Source of the DNA: an uncultured Ectothiorhodospiraceae bacterium | GTDB lineage: Bacteria; Pseudomonadota; Gammaproteobacteria; S012-40 | Length of the DNA: 64,000 nt | Assembly (NCBI GenBank): GCA_945787715.1 | Contig: CALZJE010000007.1 | Span: 43,312-107,311 of the forward strand | Reading direction: 5' to 3' | Shown here: one piece after another, positions 49,518 through 58,505 of the stretch | How positions within the stretch are numbered: the first letter of the stretch is position 1 | Layout: each line of letters opens with the position of its first letter | Notes under the pieces: model-generated | The model's input: only the letters and a program-made list of their open reading frames with translations | Databases searched by the model: none | Told to the model about the DNA's origin: nothing | Program-made: the position numbers and the translations under genes

Positions 49518-50047
49518 AAAATCAAGCGCGATTATTGCTAGTCGATGACGATGAAATCTACTGCCAGGTACTCGCTGCTGCACTTGAGTCACGTGGATAT
49601 TATGTGGAAGTTGCTCATGATGTTCCTGGCGCAATAATTTTGGCTGAAAAAGAGCCGCCTGAATTTGCGGTGGTTGATCTAAAAATGCCGGGGCCTTCTG
49701 GCCTGCAATTGGTAGAAAAATTATCATCACTCGATGAACACACAAAAACTGTTGTACTAACAGGCTATGCAAGCATCGCAACTGCTGTGCAAGCCATCAA
49801 ACTTGGCGCAGTGCAATACATCACAAAACCCGCTAATGCCGATGAAATAATACAGGCCTTTGGCAATACTGCTAACTCACAGGAAACAATAAGCGATACA
49901 CGCCCCTCGCCCAATCGCCTTGAGTGGGAATATCTGCAAAAAGTACTCACTGAAAATAATGGAAACATCTCAGAAACAGCTCGCGCTTTGGGGATGCATC
50001 GACGGACACTTCAACGAAAATTGAACAAGTTTCCGACAAAACGTTAA
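49511..50047 (+). CDS. regA: RegA/PrrA/ActR-type response regulator
   Basis: 178 residues. The receiver domain has acidic residues D12-D14, phospho-acceptor D56 in VVDLKMPGPSGL and K106 in YITKP. The short C-terminal Fis-type helix-turn-helix (NISETARALGMHRRTLQRKLNK) is the RegA hallmark. Together with the kinase it makes a global redox two-component system for respiration and carbon or sulfur metabolism. It overlaps the kinase end by 7 bases. A hairpin follows the gene. Confidence 0.95.
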   Translation: MLENQARLLLVDDDEIYCQVLAAALESRGYYVEVAHDVPGAIILAEKEPPEFAVVDLKMPGPSGLQLVEKLSSLDEHTKTVVLTGYASIATAVQAIKLGAVQYITKPANADEIIQAFGNTANSQETISDTRPSPNRLEWEYLQKVLTENNGNISETARALGMHRRTLQRKLNKFPTKR

Positions 50048-50077
50048 CTTTAGATGTAACTAACGAAATAGGGAAAA

Positions 50078-50112
50078 GCTATCTCCGGCGCTACTCAAGC
50101 GTCAGAGATAGC
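50078..50112. terminator. Hairpin terminator between regA and the persulfide dioxygenase gene
   Basis: GCTATCTC (50078-50085) pairs with GAGATAGC (50105-50112), and the stem extends inward through GGCGCT/AGCGTC. It is followed by AATGCTTTTC on the plus side. It lies between two convergent genes and has only a short T-run. Confidence 0.55.
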
Positions 50113-50151
50113 AATGCTTTTCATAATTTTACAATATCTGAGTAATTATTT

Positions 50152-50835
50152 TTATTGATTCCCGCAATCCAAATTACCAGGAACTGCAACATCAATCTTT
50201 TTGGGTTTGGGCAATATCATGTTATCCATAATTGATATGAAGTCCTGCTTGGATCTATTGTTACCCAAACGTGGATTCAACATTTTTTCTTCGCCAATGG
50301 TTGATTCGGTAAATCCATCGTAATCATGTCCAGGATAAACCACCGTATCATCAGGATAAGCAAATAGCTTCTCAATGGAATGATATAGTTTTTCTGAATC
50401 ACCTTGCTGGAAGTCTGTGCGGCCACATGCGCGAATTAACAATGCGTCACCCGTGAACAAGGCACCGTCAATAACATAAGTCACATCACCATTGGTATGC
50501 CCGGGAGTATGAATCGCTTTGATTTCCTGGTTTCCTAATTGGAATACTGCCCCTTCATCAATTTGTAAATCCGCACACTTAGTTCCACCATCTTTATGAA
50601 CGGCAACTTGACAACCAAACTCGTCTCTCAAACTTCCCGATGCTGTAATATGATCCGCATGCACATGTGTTTCCAGAGAGTACTTAAGCGTCAACCCCAA
50701 ATCGGTGATGTATTTAACATCACGCTCAAACTTTTCTTTTACAGAGTCGATAATTGCCGCTTCTTTGGTTTTTTCATCCCATATAAGGTATGAATAAGTC
50801 CAAGTGTCATGATCGAATAATTGACGAATTTTCAT
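50152..50835 (-). CDS. Persulfide dioxygenase-like metallo-beta-lactamase fold protein
   Basis: 227 residues. The metal ligand set is HVHADH (H57, H59, D61, H62), PGHTNGD (H113) and FTGDALL (D130), with YPGHDYDG. The ACGRTDFQ segment marks the ETHE1-type persulfide dioxygenases, which oxidise glutathione persulfide to sulfite using one iron. The start has AGGAG upstream. It lies downstream of a rhodanese gene on the same strand (54-base gap), which suits a sulfide-oxidation pair. A sulfide:quinone oxidoreductase is not in the window. Confidence 0.9.
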   Translation of the reverse strand: MKIRQLFDHDTWTYSYLIWDEKTKEAAIIDSVKEKFERDVKYITDLGLTLKYSLETHVHADHITASGSLRDEFGCQVAVHKDGGTKCADLQIDEGAVFQLGNQEIKAIHTPGHTNGDVTYVIDGALFTGDALLIRACGRTDFQQGDSEKLYHSIEKLFAYPDDTVVYPGHDYDGFTESTIGEEKMLNPRLGNNRSKQDFISIMDNMILPKPKKIDVAVPGNLDCGNQ

Positions 50836-50889
50836 AAAAATCTCCTGCCGTAGCTATACTGTAACAAGCTTGTTTACTGATACTTTTGA

Positions 50890-51423
50890 TTAGTCACATT
50901 TACCAGTTGCTTGGCAGAATTGTTTTTTCAATGTCGGATCAGCTTTGTTCCATGGCATGTTGGCAATAGTATTCGCTAACGCACAATTCCCAGTAATACC
51001 AGCCATCAATAATCCACCTGAGAGAAATAGAGCCCCCGCTGCATACATAGGATCAAGAAATACAGCTAGTGCGGAGAAAATCATAAACATTGTTCCCATG
51101 ATAATTTGTACTTGGCGTATCAGCGGCAACGGCGCTTTGCCTCCTTTTTGTACTTCTTTACCTTCTTTCAACCAGCTTGTAATACCACCTTTATAAACGC
51201 CAAATTCGTGCTCTGCATTGTAGCCAAGTGTTTTTGCTTGTTCCGACGCTTGTGTAGCACGTGCTCCGCTATGGCACATGAAAATTATTTTCCGATCCTT
51301 TAGCTGATTCAAAACACCAGGTGCAACCAACGAAAAGCGTGAAAGCGGTACATTAATAGAATCCTTAACATGTTGTAATTCAAACTCATCGGATTCCCTA
51401 ACATCGATGATTACTTCAGTCAT
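50890..51423 (-). CDS. Rhodanese with C-terminal DUF2892 membrane domain (YgaP-like)
   Basis: 177 residues. The N-terminal single-domain rhodanese has the active-site loop MCHSGARATQ with C50. The C-terminal part holds two hydrophobic helices (QIIMGTMFMIFSALAVFL and AAGALFLSGGLLMAGITG) of DUF2892, as in the membrane sulfurtransferase YgaP. It likely transfers sulfur from persulfide or thiosulfate at the inner membrane and works with the persulfide dioxygenase. AGGAG precedes the ATG, and a dyad operator candidate lies 16 bases upstream of the start codon. Confidence 0.93.
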   Translation of the reverse strand: MTEVIIDVRESDEFELQHVKDSINVPLSRFSLVAPGVLNQLKDRKIIFMCHSGARATQASEQAKTLGYNAEHEFGVYKGGITSWLKEGKEVQKGGKAPLPLIRQVQIIMGTMFMIFSALAVFLDPMYAAGALFLSGGLLMAGITGNCALANTIANMPWNKADPTLKKQFCQATGKCD

Positions 51424-51438
51424 TTAATTGTCTCCTGG

Positions 51439-51476
51439 AATATTAGTTATTTACTACATTAGTATTTGCTAATATT
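51439..51476 (-). promoter_or_regulatory. Candidate operator of the rhodanese-dioxygenase operon
   Basis: Two nested dyads: the inner is ATTAGTATTTGCTAAT (51458-51473, one mismatch) and the outer AATATTAG (51439-51446) with CTAATATT (51469-51476). The position just upstream of the start codon suits repressor binding. ArsR-family persulfide sensors bind AT-rich dyads of this general sort, but no such regulator gene is seen here. Confidence 0.45.
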
Positions 51477-52201
51477 GTGCCTTCTTTTTATCAACACTTC
51501 CATTAATAGCAACATATAATTTGGCACCATTCTATCTATCTGATATATCGATATTTTTTGTTTCCTCATTGTTTGAATATTGCTTTCCAAGTATCTGTTT
51601 ACACAGAAACAATCCAAAATAATTACACTTATTGTTGCAACACATGTATCTCCATATTGATACTCTTAAAATCCCCTCCTAGGAAAAACACCTAATATTT
51701 TATAGTTTTCAATATATTACTGAGAGGCATGCGTAATGCCGAATGGATATCTAATATATGAAAAATGAGAAGAAAACAGGAAAAAGTGAGATAGATAGGA
51801 AGCATAAATCTGCTCCGGGCCAGCTGGCGAGCCTATACTTTAGTGAACGCATTAGGTGCGAAAAAATGAATGATACAGAATCCAACACCATCTTTAACAT
51901 CTCAAGCAACACAATCAAAATAACAATCCTAACAACTTCATTAAAGTGATATAGACTACTATTTCAATGTTGCAACGAAATCCTGCATTAAAGTTAGCAG
52001 TGCACAAATCTCACCATTCATATCAAGCATTGAACCTAGAGCTATTATTTCAAGAGCGAATATCCAGCTTCCTTCCTCAATACTATCCTTGATATCTTGG
52101 AAAAATCAATTGGGCGTTAGACACTGCACTAGAATATAGAATATTAATTTAAATATTGCACAAGTCCTAGGATAGGCGAAACTAAGCTTACAAGAAAATT
52201 A
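51477..52201. other. 725-base region with no clear gene
   Basis: AT-rich. A 63-codon frame at 51758-51949 has no ribosome site and biased composition, and is probably chance. The right part (52091-52175) has a degraded repeat of family 1. The left part should contain the promoter of the rhodanese operon. Confidence 0.35.
52091..52175 (+). repeat. Palindromic element family 1, degenerate copy H
   Basis: GATATCTTGGAAAAATCAAT followed by TGGGCG resembles the left end of copy D with about a quarter of positions changed. A shortened right end CCTAGGAT is at 52167-52174. Lower similarity than the other copies; it may be a decaying element. Confidence 0.4.
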
Positions 52202-52414
52202 ATGGCAGATTTAATCTGGAATTTACACTCAATAACACCCGGAGAAGTCGTTTCAGGCTATGCAGGTGCAAATGTCGATATTTCAGGCGCAAGTATTCAA
52301 CATACTCAAGAAGATCCAAAATTTGCATCAAAAGCACTCATAACGATTAAAAAACGGACAATCATTGTGTGCAAAAAATTCTTTTCGCGCCGAATGAGCA
52401 AAAATAGAGTATGA
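52202..52414 (+). CDS. Small open reading frame, possible remnant
   Basis: 70 codons. The first half (WNLHSITPGEVVSGYAGANVDISGA-type composition) looks protein-like, while the second half turns basic (KKRTIIVCKKFFSRRM) and ends abruptly. This suggests a truncated or chance reading. No ribosome site is obvious. No family is recognised. Confidence 0.25.
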   Translation: MADLIWNLHSITPGEVVSGYAGANVDISGASIQHTQEDPKFASKALITIKKRTIIVCKKFFSRRMSKNRV

Positions 52415-52468
52415 TACAGGGGTACGAGTAAGCTACAAAACATTTCCACCAAATAGAGTCGTTAATTT

Positions 52469-52732
52469 ATGATTGAAAATTCAGAAGAAACTACAGTATC
52501 TGTGAAGAACCAATATAAAGTGGAATCAGTAGTTAAAACTGATACTCCCGAAGGAATGACTGGTGATGACTGGCATTGCTATACTATAGTTTATGGTAAA
52601 ACAAACATTCAAGGTATGAAGCCGGGCACGTTATTCAGCGTCACCCAGCATGCAGAAGAGTTTGCTGAAAACCTGAATGAGCGTTCAAATAGATACGGTA
52701 GCCAGGCACATAGTTCACGAAAGAAAAAATAA
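52469..52732 (+). CDS. Small conserved-looking hypothetical protein
   Basis: 87 residues. A strand-rich core (MTGDDWHCYTIVYGKTNIQG, then GTLFSVTQHAEEFAENLNER) is followed by a basic tail ending SSRKKK. The pattern W-H-x-Y-x-I then H-A-E-E-F-x-E-x-L-N-E-R resembles small hypothetical proteins I have seen in other Gammaproteobacteria, recalled and not verified here. No signal peptide. Function unknown. Ribosome site weak. Confidence 0.55.
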   Translation: MIENSEETTVSVKNQYKVESVVKTDTPEGMTGDDWHCYTIVYGKTNIQGMKPGTLFSVTQHAEEFAENLNERSNRYGSQAHSSRKKK

Positions 52733-52871
52733 TTTCACGTTTCATTCATGACAAGAGATAGCTGAAATTCGTCCAATAATCTCTTGCATTTTCGCATAAA
52801 CGAATCTTTACATTTCTGAACGTGGAAGTCATTTATGATAGGTGATGTTACGAAATTACCTAATAACCTTC

Positions 52872-53813
52872 TCATGCCAAACCACCTTTAGCCTGTCTTC
52901 TACGTTGCGTCACAAAAAATATCCCCACGATAATCAACACAGCCCCAAGACTTTGCAACACGCCAAAGACTTCGTCCAATATAAAATACGCCAACAATAG
53001 AGTGATGACAGGGCCTGCTGTAGATAGTATTGATGAAGTTGGAGCCCCTATACGTTTTACTCCCTCGGCCATAAGTATCAATGGCACTACCGTCGAAACA
53101 ATTGCCATCACGAATATCAACACATAGATTTCCATACTTTGCACAAAAAAGGTAGCACCGTGGGAAAAAAATGCATGACACAAAGTGACCACTGTCGCTG
53201 CCATCATTGCAAACGCTGTAAAACGAATTGACCCATACTGTTTAATCTGATGGACACTGCCAACCGTATAAAATGCAAATACAACAGCAGCAGTAAATAC
53301 TAACAATACTCCTTTCATTACGTTTGCATCAAAGTGTGGCGCATGTTCTATAAAAACTATAGCAACACCCAAGTAGCTAACGAATAAAGCTAAGACAACA
53401 TTTTTTGTTATCTCTTGCCGTCTAATAAAATAACTAATAATGACGACAAATGTTGGATACAAAAATAGAATCAACCTTTCCAAACCTGCTGAGATATAGG
53501 CTAAGGAGGAAAAATCTAGCAATGCAGAAAGATAGAATCCAACCGCACCCAAAACAACAATATAATAAATACTACTCCCATTTGATTCGCTAGCTTTATT
53601 TTTTGGTAATGCAAGTTTTAATAGCAATAGAAAGAAAGGCATTGCTATGACAAAACGTAACGCTAGTATGGAGATAGCATCGATATTAGGATCCGCTTGA
53701 TAGATAAGCTTGATAAGAATCGCCTTGAATGATAAACCCAATGTGGCTATCAACACGCAAATAATTCCAAATACAGCATTGTCCGCTTCGATTCTTCTGA
53801 AAAATGAGACCAT
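52872..53813 (-). CDS. DMT-superfamily (EamA) transporter
   Basis: 313 residues with ten predicted transmembrane helices in two EamA repeats, for example VFGIICVLIATLGLSFKAI at the start and GAPTSSILSTAGPVITLLLAYFILDEVFG in the second repeat. The E in ILDEVFG and the paired-repeat arrangement are typical. These inner-membrane exporters move small metabolites such as amino acids; the substrate cannot be told. It ends with an RRRQAK basic tail. It is downstream of the sigma-54 activator gene on the same strand but separated from it by a terminator. Confidence 0.88.
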   Translation of the reverse strand: MVSFFRRIEADNAVFGIICVLIATLGLSFKAILIKLIYQADPNIDAISILALRFVIAMPFFLLLLKLALPKNKASESNGSSIYYIVVLGAVGFYLSALLDFSSLAYISAGLERLILFLYPTFVVIISYFIRRQEITKNVVLALFVSYLGVAIVFIEHAPHFDANVMKGVLLVFTAAVVFAFYTVGSVHQIKQYGSIRFTAFAMMAATVVTLCHAFFSHGATFFVQSMEIYVLIFVMAIVSTVVPLILMAEGVKRIGAPTSSILSTAGPVITLLLAYFILDEVFGVLQSLGAVLIIVGIFFVTQRRRQAKGGLA

Positions 53814-53823
53814 AAATAGTTTC

Positions 53824-53849
53824 TTATCCTGGAAAAAGCAGTTTGGATC
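53824..53849 (-). repeat. Family 1 element end fragment (copy F)
   Basis: TATCCTGGAAAAAGCAGTTTG and a following GATCTCATT resemble one terminus of the family, with no second terminus found nearby. Single-ended fragment just upstream of the DMT transporter start. Confidence 0.4.
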
Positions 53850-53859
53850 TCATTTCTCA

Positions 53860-53902
53860 CAAACAAAAAAGCCGCGGAGGAGATCCACGGCTTTTTTGTT
53901 TG
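53860..53902. terminator. Bidirectional terminator between the sigma-54 activator and DMT genes
   Basis: CAAACAAAAAAGCCGCGG pairs with CCACGGCTTTTTTGTTTG (one mismatch) around a seven-base loop. Both flanks supply T-runs, so it can act both ways. It ends the minus-strand activator gene about 125 bases after its stop. Confidence 0.85.
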
Positions 53903-54028
53903 TTAACTCAATACATCAACAACGACCGTGGAGAAAATATTTCCACCAGAGCGGTTTTTTTACGATTGATAATTTTGAATTGTTCATGACTCAATATTGC
54001 CCTGCCTACCCATGTGGTGTCAAGGCGT

Positions 54029-54997
54029 TTATTTACTGATTCGATGTTCCCTCATTTTTCGCCATAACGTGGCTCTACTTATTCCTAGCTCTTCTGCTGC
54101 CAATGCTTTTTTACCATTATTATTTTCCAAGGCTTTTAATATTCTTTCTCTCTCTAAATCCTTTTCTGTATAGGAACTAAAGGATTTATACACTCCTATC
54201 CCGCTAATTTCAGGGGGTAGCTCAATTAATTTGAGCACCGGGCCTTCCCCAATAGCGAACGCACCCTCCAATGCATTTCTTAATTCACGTATGTTGCCAG
54301 GCCACTCGTATTCGAGCATTGCTTCCATTGTCTCTCGTTCAACACCTGTGATTTCCCTAAATCCTTGCTGATTAAATTCATCGATAAAATGCCAGGTTAG
54401 TGCTTCAATATCACCGGCTCTATCAACCAATCGCGGCAGAAAAAGTTTCACCACACGAATACGGTACATTAAGTCTTCACGAAATTTTCCTCGCTCCACT
54501 TCTTCACGAAGTCCTTTATTTGTCGCTGATATAACTCGTACATCTGCAGATATGGCTTGGGTAGCACCGACAGGTACATACATTCGCTCTTGCAATACAC
54601 GTAAAAGTCGCGCCTGATTTTCCAAAGAAATTTCCGCGACTTCATCAAGAAAAAGGCTGCCTTTATTCGCCAAAGCAAACAGGCCTTTTCTTTCAGCTAT
54701 CGCTCCGGTGAATGCACCTTTGATGTGACCAAATAGCTCAGAAGCCAACATTTCTGATGTTAATGTTGCACAATTTATGGCTTGCCATGGCCCATCTCTC
54801 CGTGGGCTTAATCGATGCAACGCTCGAGCAGCCAGCTCTTTACCTGTTCCAGTTTCTCCGCGAATTAACACCGAAGCATCAGTGCGCGCAACCCGACATA
54901 CGATCTTAAAGAACTCTGTCATTTCCGGTGCAACAGTCATGATTCCTTGGAGATTTTTTAGCTCCGAATCGGTTCTTTTCCATAATTTTAGAGACAT
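54029..54997 (-). CDS. Sigma-54-dependent enhancer-binding activator
   Basis: About 322 residues. No receiver or GAF domain; the protein begins directly with the AAA+ core. Walker A is GETGTGKE, the sigma-54 contact loop GAFTGA is intact, and Walker B is LFLDEVAEI. The R-finger region follows (LREEVERGKFREDLMYRI). The C-terminal Fis helix-turn-helix shows GKKALAAEELGISRATLWRK. The start at 54997 is preferred over 55063, since the extra N-terminus would run into a dyad that looks like its own binding site. Divergent from sulP, which has a candidate sigma-54 promoter. Confidence 0.9.
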   Translation of the reverse strand: MSLKLWKRTDSELKNLQGIMTVAPEMTEFFKIVCRVARTDASVLIRGETGTGKELAARALHRLSPRRDGPWQAINCATLTSEMLASELFGHIKGAFTGAIAERKGLFALANKGSLFLDEVAEISLENQARLLRVLQERMYVPVGATQAISADVRVISATNKGLREEVERGKFREDLMYRIRVVKLFLPRLVDRAGDIEALTWHFIDEFNQQGFREITGVERETMEAMLEYEWPGNIRELRNALEGAFAIGEGPVLKLIELPPEISGIGVYKSFSSYTEKDLERERILKALENNNGKKALAAEELGISRATLWRKMREHRISK

Positions 54998-55055
54998 GAT
55001 TGAAATGTACTCACCTAACAACACTGAAGTTAATTTAATTATAGTATCAATATAG

Positions 55056-55084
55056 TGAAACACAACGTTTCAAAATAATGAAAC
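55056..55084. promoter_or_regulatory. Candidate upstream activator sites for the sigma-54 activator
   Basis: TGAAAC (55056-55061) and GTTTCA (55067-55072) form a dyad with five-base spacing. A further TGAAAC (55079-55084) makes a second dyad with GTTTCA. The sites lie about 100 bases before the -24/-12 promoter of sulP, the normal distance for an enhancer. Confidence 0.5.
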
Positions 55085-55167
55085 TCTTGGAGCGTACATA
55101 TTATTCGAAGATATAATAATCACCCTAAGCAATTGTTATTATAAGTGATTGTTGATCAAGAAAAATA

Positions 55168-55182
55168 TGGTACGCGTGATGC
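55168..55182 (+). promoter_or_regulatory. Candidate sigma-54 promoter of sulP
   Basis: TGGTACGCGTGATGC matches the consensus TGGCACG-N4-TTGC with two mismatches. It keeps the essential GG at -24 and GC at -12 with the correct spacing. The sulP ATG at 55244 is about 60 bases downstream. Confidence 0.6.
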
Positions 55183-55243
55183 AGATAAGCAGATGATCAT
55201 TCAACTTAATGCCTAACAAGCGATAAATAATAAGGATCCAGCG

Positions 55244-56938
55244 ATGAAAAAGGCTTTATTAAAATATATACCGGCAACTTCCTGGCTCCCCAATTACCAA
55301 AAGCAATATCTGCAAGGCGACTTAATCGCTGGGATAACCGTCGCGGTCATGCTTGTCCCACAAGGTATGGCGTACGCTATGCTCGCAGGATTACCACCTA
55401 TCATCGGCTTATACGCTTCGATCATTCCACTACTCATATACGCGCTGTTTGGCACTTCTCGTCAACTTGCTGTTGGCCCTGTTGCTATCGTCTCTCTAAT
55501 GACGGCAACAGGTATTGGAGGCGTCATAAGTGGCGCGAGCATCGAAACATATATCGCCTATGCTGTATTGTTAGCATTAATGGTGGGCATTATTCAGCTT
55601 GCGATGGGCATCGCAAAAGTAGGATTTCTCGTTACATTCTTATCTCACCCAGTGATCAGCGGATTCACTTCCGCTGCCGCATTGATTATTGGCTTTAGTC
55701 AGCTAAAACATTTACTCGGACTGGACATACCACGTAGCCATCATATTCATGAGATTATCATGAACGCTGCTGGGCAATGGGATCAATCCCATATGACCAC
55801 ACTTTTGATCGGCTTAGCTAGCATAGTACTTCTTTTACTGTTAAAACGATGGAAACCCATGTTTCCTGGCGCTTTGGTAGTCGTTTTTTTAAGTACGCTT
55901 GCCGTATGGGGTTTTGATCTACATGAGCAGGGTGTGAGAATTGTCGGTGATGTACCTGCTGGTTTTCCTACGCCTCAGTTACCGATGATGAGTTTTGATG
56001 CGATAAATGCGCTTTTACCAACAGCAATTGTCATTTCTCTGATTAGCTTTATGGAGTCGATATCCGTCGCTAAAGCTTTTGCACGTCGAAATAAATATGA
56101 TGTTAATCCGAATCAAGAGTTGGTTGGTTTGGGGCTTGCTAACATTGCTGGGAGTTTTTTCAAAGCATACCCGGTAACAGGGGGATTTTCTCGCACCGCA
56201 GTAAACGGACAAGCTGGGGCAAATACACCTTTAGCATCACTGATCACTGCAGCCGTCATCTCTGTAGTCTTAATATTTTTCACCCCACTATTTTATTTCT
56301 TACCTAAAGCAGTTCTTGCAGCAATTATCATGACTGCGGTATTTGGACTGATTGATTGGAAGGAAGCAAAGCACCTCTTATATGTTAAGCGTAGTGATTT
56401 TGTCGCTATGATGGTTACTTTCTTTGCCACATTAAGCTTGGGCATAGAAAAAGGAATATTGCTCGGCGTTGCGCTATCATTATTATGGATAATCATTCGT
56501 AGTTCTCGTCCTCATACCGCAATATTAGGCCGAGTACCAGGCACCCAGGCATATCGGAATTTGGAAAAATATCCCGATGCCGAACAAGAGGATGGCATTC
56601 TTGTTATGCGAGTTGATGCTCAGTTCTACTTTGGAAATGCTACGTATTTAAAAGAACTCATCAATCGATATATTGATGAATCAGCAACACCAGTAAATGT
56701 TGTTGTCATAGAAGCTGCAAGCATCAATCAAATTGATTCATCAGCAGATGCAGAACTACAAGGGATCATTACAGAATTAAAATCGAAAAACATCGAATTT
56801 TACTTCGCCAATGTAAAATACCCAGTGATGGAAGTTATGATTAAATCTGGACTGAAAGATCTCATAGGAAATGACAAATTCTTTCTGAGTCTACACGATG
56901 CTGTACAACAGGCGCGTAAATCCCAGCAATTTGCATAA
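55244..56938 (+). CDS. SulP-family inorganic anion transporter with STAS domain
   Basis: 564 residues. The transmembrane core (about 20-420, starting LQGDLIAGITVAVMLVPQGMAYA and containing GLYASIIPLLIYALFGTSRQLAVGP) is followed by a cytoplasmic STAS domain (about 440-560; ILVMRVDAQFYFGNATYL and NVVVIEAASINQIDSSADAEL). SulP proteins import sulfate, bicarbonate or related anions. Which anion cannot be told. A sigma-54 promoter and activator lie just upstream, which is uncommon for SulP genes. The ribosome site is AAGGAT. Confidence 0.93.
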   Translation: MKKALLKYIPATSWLPNYQKQYLQGDLIAGITVAVMLVPQGMAYAMLAGLPPIIGLYASIIPLLIYALFGTSRQLAVGPVAIVSLMTATGIGGVISGASIETYIAYAVLLALMVGIIQLAMGIAKVGFLVTFLSHPVISGFTSAAALIIGFSQLKHLLGLDIPRSHHIHEIIMNAAGQWDQSHMTTLLIGLASIVLLLLLKRWKPMFPGALVVVFLSTLAVWGFDLHEQGVRIVGDVPAGFPTPQLPMMSFDAINALLPTAIVISLISFMESISVAKAFARRNKYDVNPNQELVGLGLANIAGSFFKAYPVTGGFSRTAVNGQAGANTPLASLITAAVISVVLIFFTPLFYFLPKAVLAAIIMTAVFGLIDWKEAKHLLYVKRSDFVAMMVTFFATLSLGIEKGILLGVALSLLWIIIRSSRPHTAILGRVPGTQAYRNLEKYPDAEQEDGILVMRVDAQFYFGNATYLKELINRYIDESATPVNVVVIEAASINQIDSSADAELQGIITELKSKNIEFYFANVKYPVMEVMIKSGLKDLIGNDKFFLSLHDAVQQARKSQQFA

Positions 56939-57031
56939 TTTTTAAATGCCAGACCTCATAAACAGAGGGCTTTTTAACGCTAAATATTTATACCCAGGAC
57001 TTATAGCCAACGCATTCCCCTCCAAGGGAAA

Positions 57032-57844
57032 TCAATTACTCTCAATAGAGGACTGTTCTAGGTATTCAGCTAGAGAGCTAAGAGTGGTATTCAGCGACTT
57101 CAACAAACTTTCAAAACAATTTGATAGGACTTCCCTTGATTCGCCATTTTTAAAGGCTGCCTCCAGTCCAGCTGATAAAGTAGAAATTTCTACAGCACCA
57201 ACATTTGCTGAAGTTCCTTTTAAAGAATGTGTTAGGCGTATCGTCTCTTCATAATCGCTCGACGCCAGGTATTGGCTTTCAAAATCTTTATGGCTGATAA
57301 AATATGCTTTTAAAACTTTTCTATACAGATTGATATTTTGGTTGCATACCTTCATGCCTTGTTCAGTGCAAATACCTTTCACTTTAGGCAATTTATCGAT
57401 GTTATCTTCAATCACATCATTTTCAATTGTGGAACTTGTACTTTTTCTTATCCATATATTTATCAGTTTATATAATTCAACCGCGCCAAATGGCTTAGCA
57501 ATATGATCATTCATACCAACGGATAAAGCTTTTTTTCTATCATCTCTCATTGCATTGGCCGTCATTGCAATAATCGGTATATCACGCATCTTTTCACTTT
57601 TCCGTAGGTGATCAGTCGCTGTATAACCATCCATAACTGGCATTTGAACATCCATCAACACACAATCAACCGTTTTATTTTGCTTGAGCAGTATATCTAA
57701 CGCTTCTTGACCATTATTAGCGATGAAAACTTCTGAGCCTTGGCTTTCTAGAAGCTCCTTTGCAAGCTCCTGATTGAGCAATTTATCTTCGACAACTAAT
57801 ATTTTTGTACCATCCAAACTATACTCATCTTCTTTCCCTTCCAT
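57032..57844 (-). CDS. Stand-alone receiver plus histidine phosphotransfer (REC-HPt) protein
   Basis: 270 residues from the ATG at 57844 (GGGAGG upstream). The receiver domain has acidic E19 and D20, phospho-acceptor D65 in VLMDVQMPVMDGYTA and K117 in IAKPFG. A C-terminal HPt domain has phosphorylatable H206 in THSLKGTSANVGA. This is the layout of the tail of a hybrid kinase, but no kinase domain precedes it: an in-frame stop lies upstream of the open frame. It may relay phosphate from an unlinked kinase. Twenty-six more in-frame codons exist upstream of the chosen start. Confidence 0.85.
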   Translation of the reverse strand: MEGKEDEYSLDGTKILVVEDKLLNQELAKELLESQGSEVFIANNGQEALDILLKQNKTVDCVLMDVQMPVMDGYTATDHLRKSEKMRDIPIIAMTANAMRDDRKKALSVGMNDHIAKPFGAVELYKLINIWIRKSTSSTIENDVIEDNIDKLPKVKGICTEQGMKVCNQNINLYRKVLKAYFISHKDFESQYLASSDYEETIRLTHSLKGTSANVGAVEISTLSAGLEAAFKNGESREVLSNCFESLLKSLNTTLSSLAEYLEQSSIESN

Positions 57845-58505
57845 TTCATACCCTCCCGACCTGATTTCTTGAAGCTCATCGACAATTCCAAATTTTTGCC
57901 GTAATTGTGAACACAAAACCACAGCCCCAATGACTCTTTACACCACTTACTTTCTATATCGCTTGCTCATAAGTTCTACGATATATTTATTTCCGAAATA
58001 CCAAAGAATAATATACTTGTTGATGCAAGCTAATACTGACTGAACAAAAAAATAGTAACCTTATCGTTAATGCCTATTATTAAGTAGCCTATCGATTAAC
58101 CTCTTAAAAGCAGTTAGACGTGAAAATAAAACGTAGAATACTGTTTTGAATAACCTTCGAGCCAAGGACGGCCGAAAAAAGAGACTACGCTACATCCATT
58201 AGGAATGCCGCTGGAGTAAATTTCATGGATCAACTACATCTTTTTGGGTCAATCTTGAATATAGAATAAGCACAACTGAAACGCCAATAGCATTAGTGAT
58301 ATAGTTCACCGAAATCAGTTACATATGCTTTAGTAAAAATCATTTACAAATAATCCTCATATATAACCCCCAGTGTGCCGACAAGCTCCCTGCCGGGTTG
58401 CCTCTCATACGACAATTCATCTAAGTAATTTTATATTAATTTGCAGGTACACTGATGATTTTCCCGGCAACCGTTTTTCGCTCGATTTACTAACAGGGGG
58501 TTACG
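57845..58505. other. Intergenic region with repeat copy G
   Basis: 661 bases without a gene. It contains family 1 copy G (58095-58252). The 250 bases on either side are AT-rich without any open frame I would call. The ribosome site of the next gene (CAGGGGGTTACG) is at its right edge. Confidence 0.35.
58095..58252 (+). repeat. Palindromic element family 1, copy G
   Basis: About 158 bases. The left end CTCTTAAAAGCAGTTAGACG and right end GGATCAACTACATCTTTTTG match copies B-D with mismatches. The middle part differs from the long copies. Same orientation as copies B, C and D. Confidence 0.65.

Noticed and set aside
51758..51949. 63-codon open frame in the gap after the rhodanese gene
   Set aside because: No ribosome site, lysine/serine-rich chance composition, no recognisable domain.
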